64,000 nucleotides of DNA, taken from JAZDFC01 sp043808235 (lineage in GTDB: Bacteria; Bacteroidota; Ignavibacteria; Ignavibacteriales; Melioribacteraceae). A model generated the notes under the pieces. It saw nothing but the letters and a program-made list of their open reading frames with translations. It had not been told where the DNA came from and ran no database searches. The stretch lies in assembly GCA_043808235.1 (NCBI GenBank), contig JAZDFC010000004.1, positions 62,001 to 126,000 of the forward strand, given 5' to 3'. Position 1 is the first letter of the stretch. Each line of letters opens with the position of its first letter. The position numbers and the translations under genes are program-made. Below, piece after piece: positions 8,394-17,627 of this stretch.

Positions 8394-9266
8394 ATGTTAT
8401 TCGTATTTGCAGTAATTATTGCAGTTGTAGCGTTCATGGTTTCGCTTAACATGAAAAAGTCAGGTAGAAAAAGAGAAGGATTAGTTGCAACAATCGTTAC
8501 AGTGATTGCCATTATTGTAGCATTGTTAAATACATTCACCATTATCCCGGCTGGAACAGTTGGCGTTGTTGATTTCCTTGGAGTTGTAAGTGATAACACT
8601 CTAAAGCCCGGTGTGAATATCGTAAATCCAATGGCAAGGATCGAAAAGTTCAGCATCAAGACTCAGGAATTAAAAGAGACAATGACTGTTCCATCGCAAG
8701 AAGGTCTGAGCGTTGAGCTTGAAATAAGTCTGTTGTATAAATTGAATTCCGACAAAGCAAACCAAATCTATAAAAGTGTAGGCTCAAATTATGGGGAAAT
8801 AATTTTAACTCCGCAGTTCAGATCGGTAGTTAGAGGAGTTACGGCAAGGTATGAAGCAAAAGCGCTCTACACCGCATCGAGATCAAAACTCGAGTCTGAA
8901 ATTTTAGGGGAACTTAAAAATCTGGTTGGACCGAGAGGTATTACTATTGAAACTGCTGCACTAAGACAAATTGTATTACCACCAAGATTAACTCAATCAA
9001 TCGAAGAGAAATTGCAGGCGGAGCAGGAAAGTCAACGGATGGCATTCGTGCTTAAAAAAGAAGAACAAGAAGCTGATCGAAAACGCATCGAAGCAAAAGG
9101 TATTGCCGATTTCCAGGATATAGTAACGCGCGGTATTTCGGAAAATCTATTAAAATGGAAAGGGATCGAAGCAACCGAAAAGTTGGCTCAATCCCAAAAT
9201 TCAAAAGTAGTAATTATCGGTTCCGGCAAAGATGGTCTGCCGGTTATTTTGGGGAATGACAGGTAA
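8394..9266 (+). CDS. SPFH/band-7 (prohibitin-like) membrane protein
   Basis: 290 residues with a strong ribosome site (GAGGAGGTAATTATG). Two hydrophobic segments, about residues 1-18 and 29-48, anchor the protein. They are followed by the band-7 start IIPAGTVGVVDFLGVV and LKPGVNIVNP, then a Glu/Arg-rich helical region (AEQESQRMAFVLKKEEQEAD). This matches prohibitin-like SPFH proteins, which form large membrane rings and often modulate proteases. There is no adjacent FtsH or NfeD gene, so the partner is unknown. A terminator follows at 9289. Confidence 0.85.
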   Translation: MLFVFAVIIAVVAFMVSLNMKKSGRKREGLVATIVTVIAIIVALLNTFTIIPAGTVGVVDFLGVVSDNTLKPGVNIVNPMARIEKFSIKTQELKETMTVPSQEGLSVELEISLLYKLNSDKANQIYKSVGSNYGEIILTPQFRSVVRGVTARYEAKALYTASRSKLESEILGELKNLVGPRGITIETAALRQIVLPPRLTQSIEEKLQAEQESQRMAFVLKKEEQEADRKRIEAKGIADFQDIVTRGISENLLKWKGIEATEKLAQSQNSKVVIIGSGKDGLPVILGNDR

Positions 9267-9288
9267 CTGATAATTAAAAATAAATACT

Positions 9289-9333
9289 AAAGAGAGTGAA
9301 TGAAAATTTACAGTTTCTTTTCACTCTCTTTTT
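9289..9333 (+). terminator. Rho-independent terminator
   Basis: AAGAGAGTGAA pairs perfectly with TTCACTCTCTT, extended inward by GAAA/TTTC, followed by a T-rich run. It ends the SPFH gene transcript. Confidence 0.75.
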
Positions 9334-9374
9334 CTTATTCTTATTCTTATTCTTGTTCATAATCTTATTCTCAT
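9333..9374. repeat. Short tandem repeat, TTATTC units
   Basis: Successive TTATTC hexamers (TTATTCTTATTCTTATTC, then TTGTTCATAATCTTATTC). The reverse complement resembles the tract at 17623-17668. It lies between a terminator and the next gene. Confidence 0.75.
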
Positions 9375-9412
9375 TTGGGAATTTTTTTCTTTAACAAATC
9401 GTTTTGTAGTTT

Positions 9413-10360
9413 ATGAAACAAACACGTAGAAAGTTTATTAAAAATTCGTTAATAACTTCCGCTGCCGCATTTTTTGCGCCGGGATTATTTATTAATTCCG
9501 ATGTTCATGCAGAAACCAAATATAAATTGAATTACAAACCGGAACCACACGATTGGAAAGATGAACATCTTACTGTTGCGTGGCTCGGTCATTCAACTAT
9601 CCTTATAAATTTTTTCGGGAAATGGGTTTTAACAGATCCTGTTTTATTCGAACGAGTTGGTGTATATTTGTTTGGAAGCAGTCTTGGACCATCCCGGATA
9701 ACACCGCCGGCGCTTAATGTCGAGGAAATTCCAAAGCCCGATCTTATTCTACTTTCGCATGCGCATTACGATCATATGGATTACCCGACTATAAAACATT
9801 TCGCTGAATTATATCCGGGACAAATTGATGTTGTTGTAGCCTATCTTACTAACGATGTTGTTGAAGACCTTGAATGGAAATCGCTGACTATTCTTGATTG
9901 GAACGACGAAGTAAGTTTACCGAATTTTCGAATCAAGGCTTTCGAAGTAAAACATTTCGGATGGCGAATGCCATGGGAAAAGGATCGTTCACGGGGCTAT
10001 ATTAAAGACGGCAGGAGTTTTAATTCTTATGTAATTGAGAGGGAAGGAAAGAAAATATTTTTTGCCGGCGATACTGCAATGACCGATAAATTCATTTCCG
10101 CAAAAAATGAAAATGTTGATATTGCAATTATGCCTGTCGGCGCATACAATCCGTGGAAATGGAATCACTGCAATCCCGAAGAAGCTTTGAAGATGGCAGA
10201 GAGTATTAATGCCAAGTACATCATTCCCGTTCATACCAAAACATTCCGGCAGAGCAGCGAGCCATTTGAAGAGCCAATTGACTGGCTGAAAAAATCCGTT
10301 GTGAATTATAGTGTAAAATTAGGACTTGAAGAGATTGGGCAGACGTTCAAATTGAGTTAA
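9413..10360 (+). CDS. Tat-exported metallo-beta-lactamase-fold hydrolase (NAPE-PLD/RomA-like)
   Basis: 315 residues. The N-terminus MKQTRRKFIKNSLITSAAAF is a twin-arginine signal (TRRKFIK plus hydrophobic core), so the folded metalloenzyme is probably exported. Metal-binding motifs of the fold are SHAHYDHMD (about residues 118-126), KHFGWRMPW, FFAGDTAMTD and IPVHTKTF. The closest recognisable group is the Lactamase_B_2 branch that includes N-acyl-phosphatidylethanolamine phospholipase D and RomA; substrate is not readable. Export by Tat is less usual for this branch. It stands alone, convergent with the C1B peptidase gene. Confidence 0.85.
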   Translation: MKQTRRKFIKNSLITSAAAFFAPGLFINSDVHAETKYKLNYKPEPHDWKDEHLTVAWLGHSTILINFFGKWVLTDPVLFERVGVYLFGSSLGPSRITPPALNVEEIPKPDLILLSHAHYDHMDYPTIKHFAELYPGQIDVVVAYLTNDVVEDLEWKSLTILDWNDEVSLPNFRIKAFEVKHFGWRMPWEKDRSRGYIKDGRSFNSYVIEREGKKIFFAGDTAMTDKFISAKNENVDIAIMPVGAYNPWKWNHCNPEEALKMAESINAKYIIPVHTKTFRQSSEPFEEPIDWLKKSVVNYSVKLGLEEIGQTFKLS

Positions 10361-10392
10361 TCATCTGCCCATCAAATAATAATTCCAAAAAA

Positions 10393-11646
10393 TCATTGCG
10401 CTTGAAGCTTTCCTATAATCTCTTTTGGTACTGCATCTTTATGAACTAAAATAGCAATTGTCTTCAATCTCACAAACTGCTCCGACATATACCAGTAACC
10501 GTCAAAGCCTTGTTTTTTTGTACCCCATGAATTCTTTGTATAATAAAATTTAGTCCCATTCTGATTTTCAGCCAGCCCGGTTACATGCATCAAATGATCA
10601 TCGGTAGTTGAATAACTATCAAACGCTTTCTGCCTCATCTCCTGTGTTACCACCTTTTCAATCTCCGGTTCAATATCCTCTTCTTCATCATCGTCTTCGT
10701 CATCGTCTTTATTCTTTTCATCATCCTTAACCTCAGGAATTACGGCATACCCGGGTTTCAAGAAATTGTCGCCGCCAACATCGCCATCCCAAGCTACGGT
10801 ATAACCATTGGCTAAGGCGTAATCCATTATCTTCACTATATCATCGATTGGTATGTTGTAGTAATATTGATCGAGCCAGTTATCGGGAATTTCGAGATTT
10901 ATCCTTTCGTAAAACGGATGATGTGAGTATGAAGTGAATTCATAATAATCATCCGGATTAAAACCGGTTTTTTCTACAAAGGATTTGGGTGTATATTCAA
11001 CACTGTCATATAAAAATGTCTCCGGATTTTTTCCCAAATAAATATCGAGAAGCGAATTTAAAGCACTTGGCCAAACCGGGCTTACTTCTCCGCGGGTTTT
11101 TGTTATTGCTTTCATCATTCCATCAAAGATACTTGTCATTTCACCTTGATCATATTTCTCTTGTTCAAATGTCTTTCCGTTAAAAACTTCTTGCGGAACA
11201 AATCCAAAATTTTCAATTACCCATAATACATCATGAGCCTGTCCGCCCTCACCAAAATTTGTTGTGCCGTGGTATCGTACATATTTTTTTGCCTTGGGCA
11301 GATAACAATTTTTAACGAAGTACATTTCTGCTAAATCAAATTCACCTTTCCCCATGCGAAGAAGTTCCGATTCGATGAATGAAGTAGTAGCGAATGACCA
11401 GCATGTTCCGGTCTTCCCCTGATCTTTAACTGAAGTCGCTTGCAGATTGTAAAGCATTTTGAATTCATGTGGACACTTTTTATCTTTCTCATCATCACCC
11501 GCATACAATTTGATTTGCCACAAAAGGATGAAACCCAGTAGGAGAAACAAATAAAAGTTTTGCAATTTGAAAGAATCAAAGATAGCTCGCATCAATTTAT
11601 TGCTTGTGGCAGTATGCTCTTTGTAATTAGTAATATTACTTTTCAT
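10393..11646 (-). CDS. Membrane-anchored C1B-type cysteine peptidase (bleomycin hydrolase-like) with acidic insert
   Basis: 417 residues if started at the ATG at 11646; an ATG at 11592 is also possible and no ribosome site decides. Residues 31-49 are a hydrophobic signal or anchor. Catalytic residues are Cys82 in KDQGKTGTCWSFATTSF, His351 in DDHLMHVTGL, and Asn372 in YTKNSWG. The order and spacing match papain-family C1B enzymes such as PepC and bleomycin hydrolase, but those are normally cytoplasmic. An Asp/Glu-rich tract (about residues 307-330, DDDEDDDEEED core) sits just before the catalytic histidine. It is downstream of the DJ-1/PfpI gene, same strand, 43-base gap. Confidence 0.85.
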   Translation of the reverse strand: MKSNITNYKEHTATSNKLMRAIFDSFKLQNFYLFLLLGFILLWQIKLYAGDDEKDKKCPHEFKMLYNLQATSVKDQGKTGTCWSFATTSFIESELLRMGKGEFDLAEMYFVKNCYLPKAKKYVRYHGTTNFGEGGQAHDVLWVIENFGFVPQEVFNGKTFEQEKYDQGEMTSIFDGMMKAITKTRGEVSPVWPSALNSLLDIYLGKNPETFLYDSVEYTPKSFVEKTGFNPDDYYEFTSYSHHPFYERINLEIPDNWLDQYYYNIPIDDIVKIMDYALANGYTVAWDGDVGGDNFLKPGYAVIPEVKDDEKNKDDDEDDDEEEDIEPEIEKVVTQEMRQKAFDSYSTTDDHLMHVTGLAENQNGTKFYYTKNSWGTKKQGFDGYWYMSEQFVRLKTIAILVHKDAVPKEIIGKLQAQ

Positions 11647-11689
11647 TTGGCAATTCCAAAAATGTTTTTCAAATCTTTTAGAAACTAAA

Positions 11690-12217
11690 TTAACTTCCGC
11701 CCAGCACATCAATAATTTCTTTGCAAAACATCGGCAGGTCATCAGGTCTTCGGCTGGACACCTGATGCCTATCGATCACAACAGGCTCATCAATCCAATT
11801 AGCGCCGGCATTCACAAGATCATCTTTTATTGCCGGTGTTGAAGTACAAGTAAATCCCTTCACAATTCTTGCTGAGATTGGAATCCATCCTCCGTGACAA
11901 ATGTGAGCGATCAATTTTTCGTGGAAGTGAAACTGTCTTGTCAATTCAAGAACCTTTTCGACACGGCGCAGTTTGTCCGGTGCGAATCCTCCTGCTATCA
12001 CGAGCCCGTCGAAATCCGATTCGTTGATGTCTTTGTAAGATGCATCAGCTTTGCAAGGGTATCCGTGTTTGCCGGAGTAAATTTTCCCTTTCTCATCTCC
12101 GGCAACGATTACTTCGGCACCTTCTTCCGTTAATCTTAATTTCGGATACCACAACTCAAGGTCCTCGTAAACATCATCAACGAACATTAATATTTTTTTG
12201 CCGTCAAGCTTTCCCAT
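11690..12217 (-). CDS. DJ-1/PfpI family protein
   Basis: 175 residues with a good ribosome site (AGGGGAATTAAAATG). The nucleophile elbow is AHICHGGW with Cys107 and His108, and Glu18 lies in the conserved YEDLELWYP segment, which together form the expected DJ-1/PfpI active site. Members act as protease-like proteins, glyoxalases or deglycases; which one applies here cannot be told. Cytoplasmic by sequence. It may be co-transcribed with the cysteine peptidase downstream. Confidence 0.88.
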   Translation of the reverse strand: MGKLDGKKILMFVDDVYEDLELWYPKLRLTEEGAEVIVAGDEKGKIYSGKHGYPCKADASYKDINESDFDGLVIAGGFAPDKLRRVEKVLELTRQFHFHEKLIAHICHGGWIPISARIVKGFTCTSTPAIKDDLVNAGANWIDEPVVIDRHQVSSRRPDDLPMFCKEIIDVLGGS

Positions 12218-12320
12218 TTTAATTCCCCTGTAGTTACATTCAAAGTTAACAAATTTCTATGATTCAATACATTGGCAATATAACAATCGAAATGATTATC
12301 TTTGCCGGAAAAATATTTCT

Positions 12321-13166
12321 ATGAAAAAACACAGTTTAAATATACTTTTGCTCTTCGTTGTTCTCAACGCTGCCAATATTGGGTTTTCCCAGGAACTTAT
12401 TTTATATGGCGAACCCTTCCAGGGAAATCTTATGCTCGGAATAGCAAAAGATGCCAAACAAATTTTATTGAACGATACTAAACTAAAGATTGATAAAACA
12501 GGAGTGTTTGTTTTCGGATTTGACATGGATGCAAACGGCGTTTACAAATTGTCGGTAAAATATAAAGATGGCAAATTCGAAACGAGAAATCTGAACGTAT
12601 TAAAAAGAAATTACAGTATTGAAAAAATTGATAACATTGATGATAAATTTGTTTCAGTACCGGTTTCAGAACGTAAAAGGATCGAGAAGGAAAAAATATT
12701 AATGAGGGAAGCGAGATCTAAAGTCGGTAAAATTGATACGGCATTTTTCTTATCCGGATTTATGTTGCCGGTTTGGGATACAGTTAAAACAGGCGATTTC
12801 GGCAGTTACCGGATAATGAAAGGAGTTAATAAAGGCAGACATAACGGAGTCGATTTCGATTGCGATGAAGGTACACCAATTTTTGCCATCTCCGATGGAA
12901 TTGTACAAATAGCCGGAGACAATTTTTTCTACAACGGGAATTTTGTTTTACTTGATCACGGGCAGGGACTCTCAACGATCTATCTTCACATGAGCAAACT
13001 CGACGTTATTTCAGGACAGAAAGTGAGAAAAGGAGATAAGATTGGAGAAGTCGGCTCAACCGGCAGATCGACCGGACCGCATCTGCATTGGGGCGCACAG
13101 TGGTATAATAAACTAATCGATCCGCTGAGTCTTTCAATTCTGAACGAACTGCATGACGGAAAGTAA
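12321..13166 (+). CDS. Exported M23 family metallopeptidase
   Basis: 281 residues. The signal peptide is residues 1-23 (ends GFSQ). A beta-rich N-terminal domain is followed by a Lys/Arg/Glu helix near residues 115-135. The LytM domain has zinc ligands His174 and Asp178 (HNGVDFD), His223 (YLHMS) and HLH at 254-256. Such enzymes cut peptidoglycan cross-links in the periplasm. All catalytic residues are present, so it is probably active rather than a degenerate EnvC-type activator. The membrane protein gene follows after 35 bases. Confidence 0.88.
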   Translation: MKKHSLNILLLFVVLNAANIGFSQELILYGEPFQGNLMLGIAKDAKQILLNDTKLKIDKTGVFVFGFDMDANGVYKLSVKYKDGKFETRNLNVLKRNYSIEKIDNIDDKFVSVPVSERKRIEKEKILMREARSKVGKIDTAFFLSGFMLPVWDTVKTGDFGSYRIMKGVNKGRHNGVDFDCDEGTPIFAISDGIVQIAGDNFFYNGNFVLLDHGQGLSTIYLHMSKLDVISGQKVRKGDKIGEVGSTGRSTGPHLHWGAQWYNKLIDPLSLSILNELHDGK

Positions 13167-13201
13167 ATAGGAAGAATCTCAAATAAAATATGGAGATCAA
13201 A

Positions 13202-13768
13202 ATGGATATGTCAAACAGCGTAAGTATTGAGGATTTCGAAAAATCTTTACCTGCGGGTTATCTCAAAACGCTTCAGATAATATTTTTTGCAATTGGAACC
13301 GGGATATTTTTGTTCTTTACGGTGTGTGTAATTTTATATTTTATAAACGTGCAGCCGGAAACACCGCCGACCGAAGAAGTAGTATCGATGTTAAGTTTTA
13401 TTCATGCAATTATTTTTGTCGCCTTGTTCTTTACATCTAAGTTTATGTATGGGTTTATTTTAAGTGATAAATTCAATCCAGGTAAAAATATGATGTCTTT
13501 TCAACAATTAGGGGAAGTGCGCGGTAATTATAGCAACCTGCTGCAGAAAATTCGTACTGCCGAAATTGTAAGACTTGCAATTCTCGAAGGTCCGGCGTTG
13601 TTTGGTTTGGTTATAATTCTCCTTAGTGTTATGTCTGGAGTTATATACTATAATTCCGGTTATTGGTTGAATCTCCTTTCGAGTTTTGCGCTTTGGGGAA
13701 TGATATATATAAATTTCCCGCGCACAGATAAATTATACGAAGTGGTGAGGAACCATTTCAATCAGTAG
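13202..13768 (+). CDS. Four-helix membrane protein of unknown function
   Basis: 188 residues from the ATG at 13202, which has GGAG seven bases upstream; an ATG at 13190 in the same frame contains that GGAG and is less likely. Four hydrophobic segments are visible (about residues 23-48, 64-84, 128-148, 154-168) with a short cytoplasmic loop between 2 and 3. No motif points to a function. It is probably in an operon with the M23 peptidase upstream. Confidence 0.65.
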   Translation: MDMSNSVSIEDFEKSLPAGYLKTLQIIFFAIGTGIFLFFTVCVILYFINVQPETPPTEEVVSMLSFIHAIIFVALFFTSKFMYGFILSDKFNPGKNMMSFQQLGEVRGNYSNLLQKIRTAEIVRLAILEGPALFGLVIILLSVMSGVIYYNSGYWLNLLSSFALWGMIYINFPRTDKLYEVVRNHFNQ

Positions 13769-13827
13769 TTTCAACATTTTACAGAAATCAGAAAATTAAC
13801 AGCCTGCTATTATCAGCAGTAATTCTG

Positions 13828-13852
13828 ATGTGGAGATATGAGAGCTCCACAT
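13828..13852 (+). terminator. Hairpin, probable terminator
   Basis: ATGTGGAG and CTCCACAT form a perfect 8-bp stem with a 9-base loop, 59 bases after the stop of the membrane protein gene. The following bases are only moderately T-rich (TGAAGCCTTTTATTT), so termination is likely but not certain. Confidence 0.5.
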
Positions 13853-14025
13853 TGAAGCCTTTTATTTACATTGTAAACAATACTTCGACTCCTGATAAAA
13901 TTTTATTTTTTACCGGAATACTTTATTAATCTTTTTTGTTAAATTAAGAAAGAAATCGTGAACATTTATTTCATTCTACACTAATTCACATATTCGGTAA
14001 TGTATTTGAATGGAAGGAAAATTTC

Positions 14026-14766
14026 ATGAACACATATTTAAAAATCTTCGCCTTTATTTTTTTCATACTCATCTTTTATTGTGATACAACATATTCTCAA
14101 GTTGATAATCTTCTAAACAAAGCTAAAAATTTAATTGGACAAAACAATCATGGTTCAAGCGATGCCGATATTGTAAACGGATTGAAAGAAGCATTAACAA
14201 TCGGATCCGGGAATGCAGTGGATATAGTTTCAAAACTCGATGGATATTATTCCAATCCGTCAATAAAAATTCTTTTGCCGGATGAAATCAAATCGGTTGA
14301 AAAGACCGCTCGGCAATTTGGACTCGGTAAACAAGTGGATGAATTTGAATTAAGTATGAATCGTGCTGCTGAGTCTGCCGCTAAGGAAGCTACCTCCTTG
14401 TTCTGGGACGCAATTAAACAGATGACTTTTGAGGATGCAAAAAAGATTTTGGCCGGAAAAGAAAACGAAGCAACTTTGTATTTCAAAGATAAAACCTCCG
14501 GCAAACTTCATGTGGCTTTCAAGCCGATTATCAATAATTCGATGGAAAGTGTTGGTGTTACTAAATCATATCAAAGTTTAAGCACAAGCATTAGTAAACT
14601 TCCATTTGTAAATGTTACAAGCACGGATCTTGATGAGTATGTTACCAATAAAGCGCTTGATGGTTTGTTCATGATGCTTGCCGAAGAAGAAAAGAAAATA
14701 CGGACTGATCCTGCAGCGAGAGTTACAGATTTATTGAAGAAAGTATTCGGTGGTTCAGGCGGATAA
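14026..14766 (+). CDS. DUF4197 domain-containing exported protein
   Basis: 246 residues. The signal peptide is residues 1-24 (ends CDTTYSQ). The mature part, with ADIVNGLKEALTIGSGNAV, a DEIKSVEKTARQFGLG stretch and the repeated helical segments ending EYVTNKALDGLFMMLAEEE, fits the DUF4197 family of periplasmic or outer-membrane-associated proteins, whose function is unknown. Length matches. A 58-codon gene follows after 37 bases, preceded by a strong ribosome site. Confidence 0.85.
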   Translation: MNTYLKIFAFIFFILIFYCDTTYSQVDNLLNKAKNLIGQNNHGSSDADIVNGLKEALTIGSGNAVDIVSKLDGYYSNPSIKILLPDEIKSVEKTARQFGLGKQVDEFELSMNRAAESAAKEATSLFWDAIKQMTFEDAKKILAGKENEATLYFKDKTSGKLHVAFKPIINNSMESVGVTKSYQSLSTSISKLPFVNVTSTDLDEYVTNKALDGLFMMLAEEEKKIRTDPAARVTDLLKKVFGGSGG

Positions 14767-14803
14767 ATTTCATTCATTATTTAAAACATTAGGGGAGGAA
14801 ATT

Positions 14804-14980
14804 ATGAAAGAGCTTACTGCAGTAGATAAGAGAAAAAACAAAAGGACTGGCGAAATTGAGTACATCGGAACGTACAAGTATTATTCTGACCGGAGTTGGT
14901 CCAAAAATATTGCCCTAATCACAAAATCCACTTATGATTATTTTAAGAAAAAATTGGAGCCGAAAACACCGGTCAACTAA
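14804..14980 (+). CDS. Small basic protein of unknown function
   Basis: 58 residues. The start is set by the strong site GGGGAGGAAATTATG; the frame upstream to 14750 overlaps the previous gene. It is very basic (MKELTAVDKRKNKRTGEIEY) with repeated aromatic residues (YIGTYKYYSDRSW) and ends in a short helix. Not recognised. It probably shares a transcript with the DUF4197 gene. Confidence 0.6.
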   Translation: MKELTAVDKRKNKRTGEIEYIGTYKYYSDRSWSKNIALITKSTYDYFKKKLEPKTPVN

Positions 14981-15280
14981 TAATTCAAAACTGATCCGAT
15001 GGTTTTTACTTCACTAATATTTATACTCCTATCATAAGCCGGTTTGTTAACGGTAGTCTATTCTTATAATGTTTTTAGAAAACATGTCGGCACGTTGCTG
15101 ACTCATATCACATCTTAGAAAAATTTTATTTTCAAAATGGGAACAACGGAACAATAACTTTAGAGCAATGTTTAATCCGTTGAACGTTCATCAGCTAATG
15201 TTAATAAACTGTAGACGACATAAGCTGAACCGGGGCCCGGCTCTAATAAAATAAAACTTAACGCATGTTGGAGCTATGCC
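14981..15280. other. 300-base gap upstream of the von Willebrand gene
   Basis: No coding frame of interest. CAACGGA (15144-15150) and TCCGTTG (15176-15182) form a perfect 7-bp inverted repeat. A GC-rich CCGGGGCCCGG stretch lies near 15230. The next gene has GGAG eight bases before its ATG. Nothing else recognisable. Confidence 0.4.
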
Positions 15281-16990
15281 ATGAAAACACTAGTTAAAAA
15301 TTTATTACCAATACTGGTTCTTACATTATTTGCCTTCGCGTGCAGCGGAGAAATTGATAAAAATCCGCCACCGTCGGATAATGATAAACCGATCAAGCAA
15401 GATCAACCCGTTATTAAAGATGATATCACCACCGAAGAAGATGAAGGTCGATCCGAAGTAAAGGAAATCGGCATCATATCTCCTTCCGTCTCAACCGGGG
15501 CAATGAAAATGAGCGCCGCGGGATATAACTCATATATCACTGCGGAAGATAATGTCAATTTTAATACTGAAGATTATAGCCGCATTTATGAGAACACATT
15601 TCTCGCCGTAACCGATAATCCTCTATCCACCTTTTCGATTGATGTTGACGCTGCTTCTTACAGTAATATGCGCAGATTTATAACCAGTAGTCAATTGCCG
15701 CCAAAGGATGCAGTCAGAATTGAAGAAATGATTAATTACTTCTCTTACGATTATGCTCAGCCCACCGACGGGCATCCGTTCGCAATAATTACTGAAGTTG
15801 GCGATTGCCCATGGAATAAGAAAACCAAATTACTTCATCTGGGATTGCAGGGAATAAAAATCCCGACAGAAAATCTTCCGCCAAGCAATCTCGTATTCTT
15901 GCTGGATGTTTCCGGTTCTATGGAAGATTATAACAAACTTCCGTTATTGAAATCAGCTTTTAAATTGTTGGTCAGTCAGCTTCGTCCTATTGATAAAGTA
16001 TCGATCGTTGTATATGCAGGCGCAGCAGGTGTTATATTGCCGCCAACTGGCGGTAATGAGAAAAGTAAAATAATTGAAGCGCTGGATCGTCTCGAGGCTG
16101 GAGGCTCAACAGCAGGAGCCGAAGGAATTGAACTTGCGTATCAAATGGCACAAGAAAATTTTACAAAGACCGGCAATAACCGCGTAATTCTTGCTACCGA
16201 CGGCGATTTTAATGTAGGTGTTTCGAGTGATGCCGAGCTTGTTCGCATGATCGAACAAAAAAGAGATAAAGGAATTTTCCTAACCGTTCTTGGTTTTGGT
16301 ATGGGAAATTATAAAGATAACAAGATGGAACAGCTTGCCGATAAGGGAAATGGAAATTATGCATACGTTGATAACATTACCGAAGCAAAAAAAGTATTGG
16401 TGAATGAATTTGGCGGAACATTATTTACTATTGCTAAGGATGTAAAAATCCAAATTGAATTTAATCCTGCGAAGATTAAAGCCTACAGATTAATTGGATA
16501 CGAAAACAGACTTTTGAACAAGGAAGATTTCAACAATGATAAAAAAGATGCCGGCGAAATGGGCTCGGGTCATACGGTAACTGCTCTTTATGAAATTGTA
16601 ACTTCCGATTCTGATTTTGAATTACCGGGTGTTGATCCGTTAAAATATCAGAATAACCAGGTTAAACCGGATGCAGCCAAGAGCAACGAATTGATGACAG
16701 TAAAATTCCGTTACAAAGAACCGAAAGACACTACGAGTAAATTGATCGTTAAAACTGTCAATACGAAGGATATCAAGACGAAAAACTTTTCCAACAATTT
16801 TGAGTTCTCTGCTGCAGTTGCCGAGTTTGGTATGTTGCTACGTGATTCCGAATTCAAAGCCGAATCTACATTCGATGCTGTATTAAAATTGGCAAAGAAT
16901 TCAATTGGCAAAGATGAGGAAGGTTATCGATACGAATTTGTAAAGTTGGTTGAGCAGGCAAAATTACTTGCAGAAGTTAATGATATTTAA
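15281..16990 (+). CDS. YfbK-like von Willebrand factor A lipoprotein
   Basis: 569 residues. The lipobox FAFAC gives Cys21, so it is a lipoprotein. An acidic, disordered stretch is followed by the conserved N-terminal region (FSIDVDAASYSNMRRFI, about residues 124-140) of YfbK-type proteins, then a VWA domain with an intact metal site DVSGS (209-213). The C-terminal DUF3520-like region contains VKFRYKEPKD. The function is unknown; the VWA domain presumably binds a protein partner through a divalent cation. It stands alone and is followed by a terminator. Confidence 0.88.
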   Translation: MKTLVKNLLPILVLTLFAFACSGEIDKNPPPSDNDKPIKQDQPVIKDDITTEEDEGRSEVKEIGIISPSVSTGAMKMSAAGYNSYITAEDNVNFNTEDYSRIYENTFLAVTDNPLSTFSIDVDAASYSNMRRFITSSQLPPKDAVRIEEMINYFSYDYAQPTDGHPFAIITEVGDCPWNKKTKLLHLGLQGIKIPTENLPPSNLVFLLDVSGSMEDYNKLPLLKSAFKLLVSQLRPIDKVSIVVYAGAAGVILPPTGGNEKSKIIEALDRLEAGGSTAGAEGIELAYQMAQENFTKTGNNRVILATDGDFNVGVSSDAELVRMIEQKRDKGIFLTVLGFGMGNYKDNKMEQLADKGNGNYAYVDNITEAKKVLVNEFGGTLFTIAKDVKIQIEFNPAKIKAYRLIGYENRLLNKEDFNNDKKDAGEMGSGHTVTALYEIVTSDSDFELPGVDPLKYQNNQVKPDAAKSNELMTVKFRYKEPKDTTSKLIVKTVNTKDIKTKNFSNNFEFSAAVAEFGMLLRDSEFKAESTFDAVLKLAKNSIGKDEEGYRYEFVKLVEQAKLLAEVNDI

Positions 16991-17050
16991 CTAATAATTT
17001 AACTCAAATAGAAAATCGCATAATCCTTTTCCAATTCACCTCACAAAGAT

Positions 17051-17086
17051 CCCGGGATAGACAAAAATTTTCCGGGGTTTTTTTTA
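17051..17086 (+). terminator. Rho-independent terminator
   Basis: CCCGG pairs with CCGGG across a 16-18-base loop, followed by eight T residues. It lies 60 bases after the stop of the von Willebrand gene. Confidence 0.75.
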
Positions 17087-17165
17087 TTTATTACACTGAA
17101 AAATAATACATGCATCCGTATTTTTACCCCTGTGATAATATCTTTAATTTTATTTTGGAGGAAAA

Positions 17166-17627
17166 ATGAAAATGAAGAAATTTCTTTCATCCGGTTTTAT
17201 TGTGTTGTTGTTTGTACTTAACCATTCTTTTGCCCAATCCGATCCAATGAAATTATTAAAAGCTATTGATGAATTTTATCTGGCAATCGAAGAAGGCGAT
17301 GTTGAGAAAAGAATTAATCTTCTTGCCGACGATTTTATCATGATGCCCAATCATAATCAACTGAACCAGGATAAGCAGCAACTTGCTGAATGGATTCGGG
17401 CAGATAAAAACGGCGTATTCAAAATAAAAGATTTGAACCGGATTGATTTTGTTTTAGAGGGCGGGATCGGTTATTGTGTAAATGAATATTATTATACTTA
17501 TCATCAAAAGGGCGAAGAACCTGTGTGGCATAAAACTAAAGGTGTTCATATTTGGGAAAAGAATAGTAAGGGTGAATGGCAGTTGAAGGTGGATATTTGG
17601 AACAGTAGTGAGAAAGAATTAGAATAA
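17166..17627 (+). CDS. Exported NTF2-like (DUF4440/SnoaL-type) protein
   Basis: 153 residues, with a strong ribosome site (TTGGAGGAAAAATG). The signal peptide is residues 1-23 (ends SFAQ). The mature domain has the cone-shaped NTF2 pattern: an early helix AIDEFYLAIEEGDVEKRINL, LADDFIMMPNH, and the late strands GVHIWEKNSKGEWQLKVDIW. DUF4440 proteins of this kind are mostly uncharacterised. No clear catalytic pair is seen. Convergent with the toxin-antitoxin genes. Confidence 0.75.
   Translation: MKMKKFLSSGFIVLLFVLNHSFAQSDPMKLLKAIDEFYLAIEEGDVEKRINLLADDFIMMPNHNQLNQDKQQLAEWIRADKNGVFKIKDLNRIDFVLEGGIGYCVNEYYYTYHQKGEEPVWHKTKGVHIWEKNSKGEWQLKVDIWNSSEKELE

Noticed and set aside
9333..9374. Possible CRISPR-like array
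   Set aside because: Units are 6 bases long and contiguous without spacers, and no cas gene is near.
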